In this document: piece after piece, positions 63,827-64,000 of the stretch
Layout of the letters: every line of letters begins with the position of its first letter
How positions within the stretch are numbered: the stretch's first letter is position 1
DNA from: Cacajao melanocephalus
Lineage: Eukaryota; Chordata; Mammalia; Primates; Pitheciidae
Length of the DNA stretch: 64,000 nucleotides
Assembly (NCBI GenBank): GCA_963573385.1
Contig: CAUYLG010059250.1
Location: 57,227-121,226 of the forward strand
Reading direction: 5' to 3'
The notes under the pieces: generated by a model
What the model was told of the DNA's origin: nothing
The model's input: the letters and a program-made list of their open reading frames with translations, nothing else
Databases searched by the model: none
Position numbers and translations under genes: made by a program

Positions 63827-64000
63827 TTTTTTTTTTTTTTTTTTTTTTTTTAACGGCAAGGGTTAAATAATTTTTATTTCCCTTGGAAATGCAAAAGATA
63901 TTTTTTGAGGTATGGTCTGGTTTTACCCTGCGGGAGTGGGGTGGTAAAATAGCCGCAAACAGCAACCACCACCACTAGGGTTCAAGCCAATAACCAGCAA
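63827..64000 (-). pseudogene. 3' end of a processed retrocopy (parent not recognised)
   Basis: A run of 25 T (63827-63851) is the antisense poly(A) tail. Read on the minus strand, AATAAA (complement of 63873-63878) lies about 21 nt before the tail, the normal spacing of a polyadenylated mRNA. The remaining sequence up to the window edge is not Alu, L1 or L2 and has no long frame, so it looks like 3' UTR. The coding part, if present, lies beyond 64000. I cannot identify the parent gene. Confidence 0.6.

Overview
The window is nuclear DNA of an anthropoid primate. It carries many dimeric Alu elements of J and S type, plus MIR, L2, MaLR LTR, MER5A and MER20 remnants, and one very GC-rich CpG island. 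It holds the 5' end of TOX3 (HMG-box transcription factor), read on the + strand. The island at about 28.2-29.7 kb contains a 29-codon first coding exon starting [18 protein letters not shown], with a strong Kozak context, an in-frame stop upstream and a splice donor directly after the last codon. Nothing here encodes the HMG box; the later exons lie beyond 64 kb.

Layout: 1-23.4 kb is repeat-rich intergenic DNA upstream of TOX3. In human this is the 16q12.1 breast-cancer risk interval with the lncRNA CASC16, and a candidate terminal exon of that lncRNA ends at about 23.8 kb. From 17.9 to 35.3 kb there is no Alu at all, and the promoter sits in the middle of that zone. From 29.2 kb to the end is TOX3 intron 1, which contains old repeats, a local duplication pasted into an Alu, and microsatellites. 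A 177-bp candidate alternative exon lies at 55.19-55.37 kb. The last 150 bp are the 3' end of a processed retrocopy that runs off the window.

The most informative observation is the candidate alternative exon. Its last 25 codons align without gaps to the N-terminus of human TOX3 isoform 2 as I remember it, and it ends at a GTAAGA donor in the same phase as exon 1. The position of the initiator ATG reads ATT here. This suggests that the sequence is not human, or that the isoform-2 start is not conserved. Gene order and exon 1 otherwise match human TOX3. I see no bacterial-type system, CRISPR array or complete protein-coding gene. Most open frames of 60-350 codons are chance frames, Alu antisense frames or GC-island artefacts. 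Repeat names come from remembered consensus sequences, so boundaries are good to about 10-30 bp.
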